Positions 5,541 to 5,544 of a stretch of 5,544 bases of DNA are shown piece by piece. The position numbers were made by a program, and so were the translations under genes. Location of the stretch: the NCBI GenBank assembly GCA_937925385.1, contig CALEWN010000241.1, positions 1 through 5,544 of the forward strand, in the 5' to 3' direction. The stretch is from an uncultured Senegalimassilia sp. GTDB taxonomy: Bacteria; Actinomycetota; Coriobacteriia; Coriobacteriales; Eggerthellaceae. Numbering within the stretch: the first letter of the stretch is position 1; the number at the start of each line of letters is the position of its first letter. The notes under the pieces are model-generated. The model had not been told where the DNA came from. It ran no database searches and worked only from the letters and a program-made list of their open reading frames with translations.

Positions 5541-5544
5541 TCTC

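Overview
The window looks like a piece of chromosome from an anaerobic, moderately GC-rich bacterium. The oxygen-sensitive indolepyruvate:ferredoxin oxidoreductase, the GC-rich codon use and the gene order iorA-iorB-ACT-paaK together suggest a gut or oral actinobacterium of the class Coriobacteriia (Eggerthellaceae/Slackia-like). That placement is inference from recalled family resemblance; there is no rRNA or marker gene here to prove it.

Layout: bases 2-4966 hold a tight run of five plus-strand genes. They are the 3' part of iorA (cut by the left edge), iorB (carrying an internal stop), a tandem-ACT-domain protein, a phenylacetate-CoA ligase family enzyme (paaK) and glutamyl-Q tRNA(Asp) synthetase (gluQ). 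Gaps are 3 nt, a 1-nt overlap, 28 nt and 0 nt, so they are probably co-transcribed from a promoter to the left of the window. Bases 4967-5087 are a 121-nt convergent intergenic region with a 15-bp stem-loop and a perfect 32-nt palindrome. Bases 5088-5528, minus strand, encode a small four-helix membrane protein of unknown function, in visibly more AT-rich DNA.

How the genes work together: IorAB interconverts aryl-pyruvates and aryl-acetyl-CoA with ferredoxin, and the PaaK-type ligase interconverts aryl-acetyl-CoA and aryl-acetate. The pair can serve aromatic amino acid catabolism or, run in reverse, synthesis of aromatic amino acids from aryl acids. The ACT protein is a plausible amino-acid sensor for the module. 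gluQ (tRNA modification) is probably a passenger in the operon.

The outstanding observation is in iorB. An 18-nt, almost pure-A segment (1715-1732, with an in-frame TAA) stands exactly where the family's conserved Gly-Met-(Ser/Ala)-Gln-Arg-Gly stretch should be encoded. Length and reading frame are preserved and the flanking protein sequence is intact. This looks more like a sequence or assembly artefact, or a very recent replacement, than an old decayed gene. No mobile element, CRISPR array, tRNA or rRNA was seen.
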